Positions 63,021 to 64,000 of a stretch of DNA of 64,000 bases are shown in pieces (the first letter of the stretch is position 1; each line of letters opens with the position of its first letter). The notes below the pieces were generated by a model, which ran no database searches, was not told the origin of the DNA, and was given only the letters and a program-made list of their open reading frames with translations. Where the stretch lies: the NCBI GenBank assembly GCA_949752735.1, contig OX457042.1, positions 27,616,772 through 27,680,771 on the forward strand. Direction: 5' to 3'. The DNA comes from Lumbricus terrestris. Its lineage: Eukaryota; Annelida; Clitellata; Crassiclitellata; Lumbricidae. The position numbers and the translations under genes are program-made.

Positions 63021-64000
63021 CCTAGTGAATCTCTGTGCAGCTTCTTTCAGCCCGCTTTATATTATAGCACGGCTTGCAATAAAGGCGTTCCTTGTAAGCT
63101 GAAACTATATCCTGAAGTCGAATCTCCCGAAATAGTATGCCGTGTGCTGTCTTCTCTTCCGTTGCGAAAGAAGATACTCTCGATGGACTATCAACACGCA
63201 ATGCGATGATGTTCCACCCACTTTCGTGTAGACTTAATCCAGATGAGAGCAACTTTTTCTGCGAAACGAATCGACAGGCTACATTTGAAATTAACAGCTA
63301 TTACCACCAATGCATTTAAATGTTAGTCTTGTTTATTATTTTAGTTGCGAAAGTCGTGTTGAATGAACGACTGTCCGTTCTTTCGAGTGGCACTATAGAA
63401 GTTTGAAGATTACGACTTAAGCAAAAACTCCAACATCCTATATGGGATACACCGCTAATGATAAATTGCGTAAAATAATTCACGTAGGTTATTATATACA
63501 ATTATCTCATGGAAAATTAGCTGCAAATGCAATATGGGCAAGTCGTGTGCCCAGTATGCATATAATATTATCCTGTGTCTCGAGTTTGGTCCTCTGTTGG
63601 TTTCAACCGCTCCTTTACAATGCATTATGAATTCTACAGAGATGTGCCACTTCGTCCTCGTCCTCACAGTTGTGAACAACCGATTAAGGACGAAAGGAAT
63701 TACATTTACAGATACTCGACCATTGTCCCTCTTTCTGACTTCCACCCATTTGATCGAATTATTATGATTTTATGTTTTATTTCTTATTTGGAATTGTCGG
63801 CAAGAACTCAATAAAACGAATATAATTTGAGACGTCACTGACTGATGAATCGCATAAGGGCGTCGCTAATAATATTATCTTTGTTATCACACAGTCACAT
63901 TAAATTGTTGCTACTACTACTGGTTTGTCCATATAATTATTGGTTCCTTCATTCGGAAATACCTTCCTCCATGAGAGCTAAGCTGACAGGTTCGTACCTA
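63021..64000. other. Upstream of the repeat-rich gene
   Basis: A minus-strand TATA-like TATAATATAAAG lies at about 63055-63066, roughly 35 bp before the ATG. That would give a very short 5' UTR, so its role is doubtful. TTCGAGTGGCACTATAGAAG with GATTACGACTTA at 63377-63421 resembles the LINE tail at 27.8 kb. Nothing else is supported. Confidence 0.45.

Overview
The window is animal nuclear DNA. Three protein genes lie on the minus strand in a matrix of introns, microsatellites and transposon remnants. Split genes with GT/AG introns, an SH3-SH2-tyrosine-kinase architecture and a mix of hAT-type, mariner, LINE, SINE and Helitron-like pieces all point to a metazoan. The frequent TAGGCCTA-like word and the TE mix suggest a marine invertebrate. 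The phylum cannot be fixed from the sequence alone.

Genes. Two tandem cytoplasmic tyrosine kinase genes of the Src family (nearest in style to FRK-like members) can be rebuilt exon by exon. Kinase A (25213 to 14268) has ten coding exons and 497 codons. Kinase B (52411 to 33956) has ten coding exons and 505 codons. Exon lengths and splice phases match one to one, several introns still align, and at least two transposon tails sit at matching positions, so the pair is a tandem duplication. Both keep the catalytic Lys, HRD Asp, DFG, activation-loop Tyr, SH2 Arg and a C-terminal tail Tyr. Both have a Met gatekeeper and ALE in place of APE. Neither begins Met-Gly, and the first exon is where they differ most. 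A third gene (63020 to 57492) is one 1842-codon open frame with five kinds of internal repeat; I do not recognise the family.

Layout. 1-14.2 kb: no gene, several hAT-type elements and microsatellites. 14.3-25.2 kb: kinase A. 25.2-33.9 kb: intergenic, with a 3.8-kb hAT-type element (28019-31801) that contains a LINE reverse-transcriptase copy. 33.9-52.4 kb: kinase B, whose introns hold a DD37D mariner, MITEs, SINEs, a foldback element and a Helitron-type end. 52.4-57.4 kb: MITE-rich spacer, including one MITE split by a LINE. 57.5-63.0 kb: the repeat-rich gene. 63.0-64.0 kb: nothing recognised.

The most distinctive signals are the diverging N-termini and unusual kinase residues of the tandem pair, the unknown 1842-residue repeat protein, and at least sixteen hAT-type elements, most of them with a legible 8-bp target duplication. 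Two of these also have an unfilled paralogous site inside the window.
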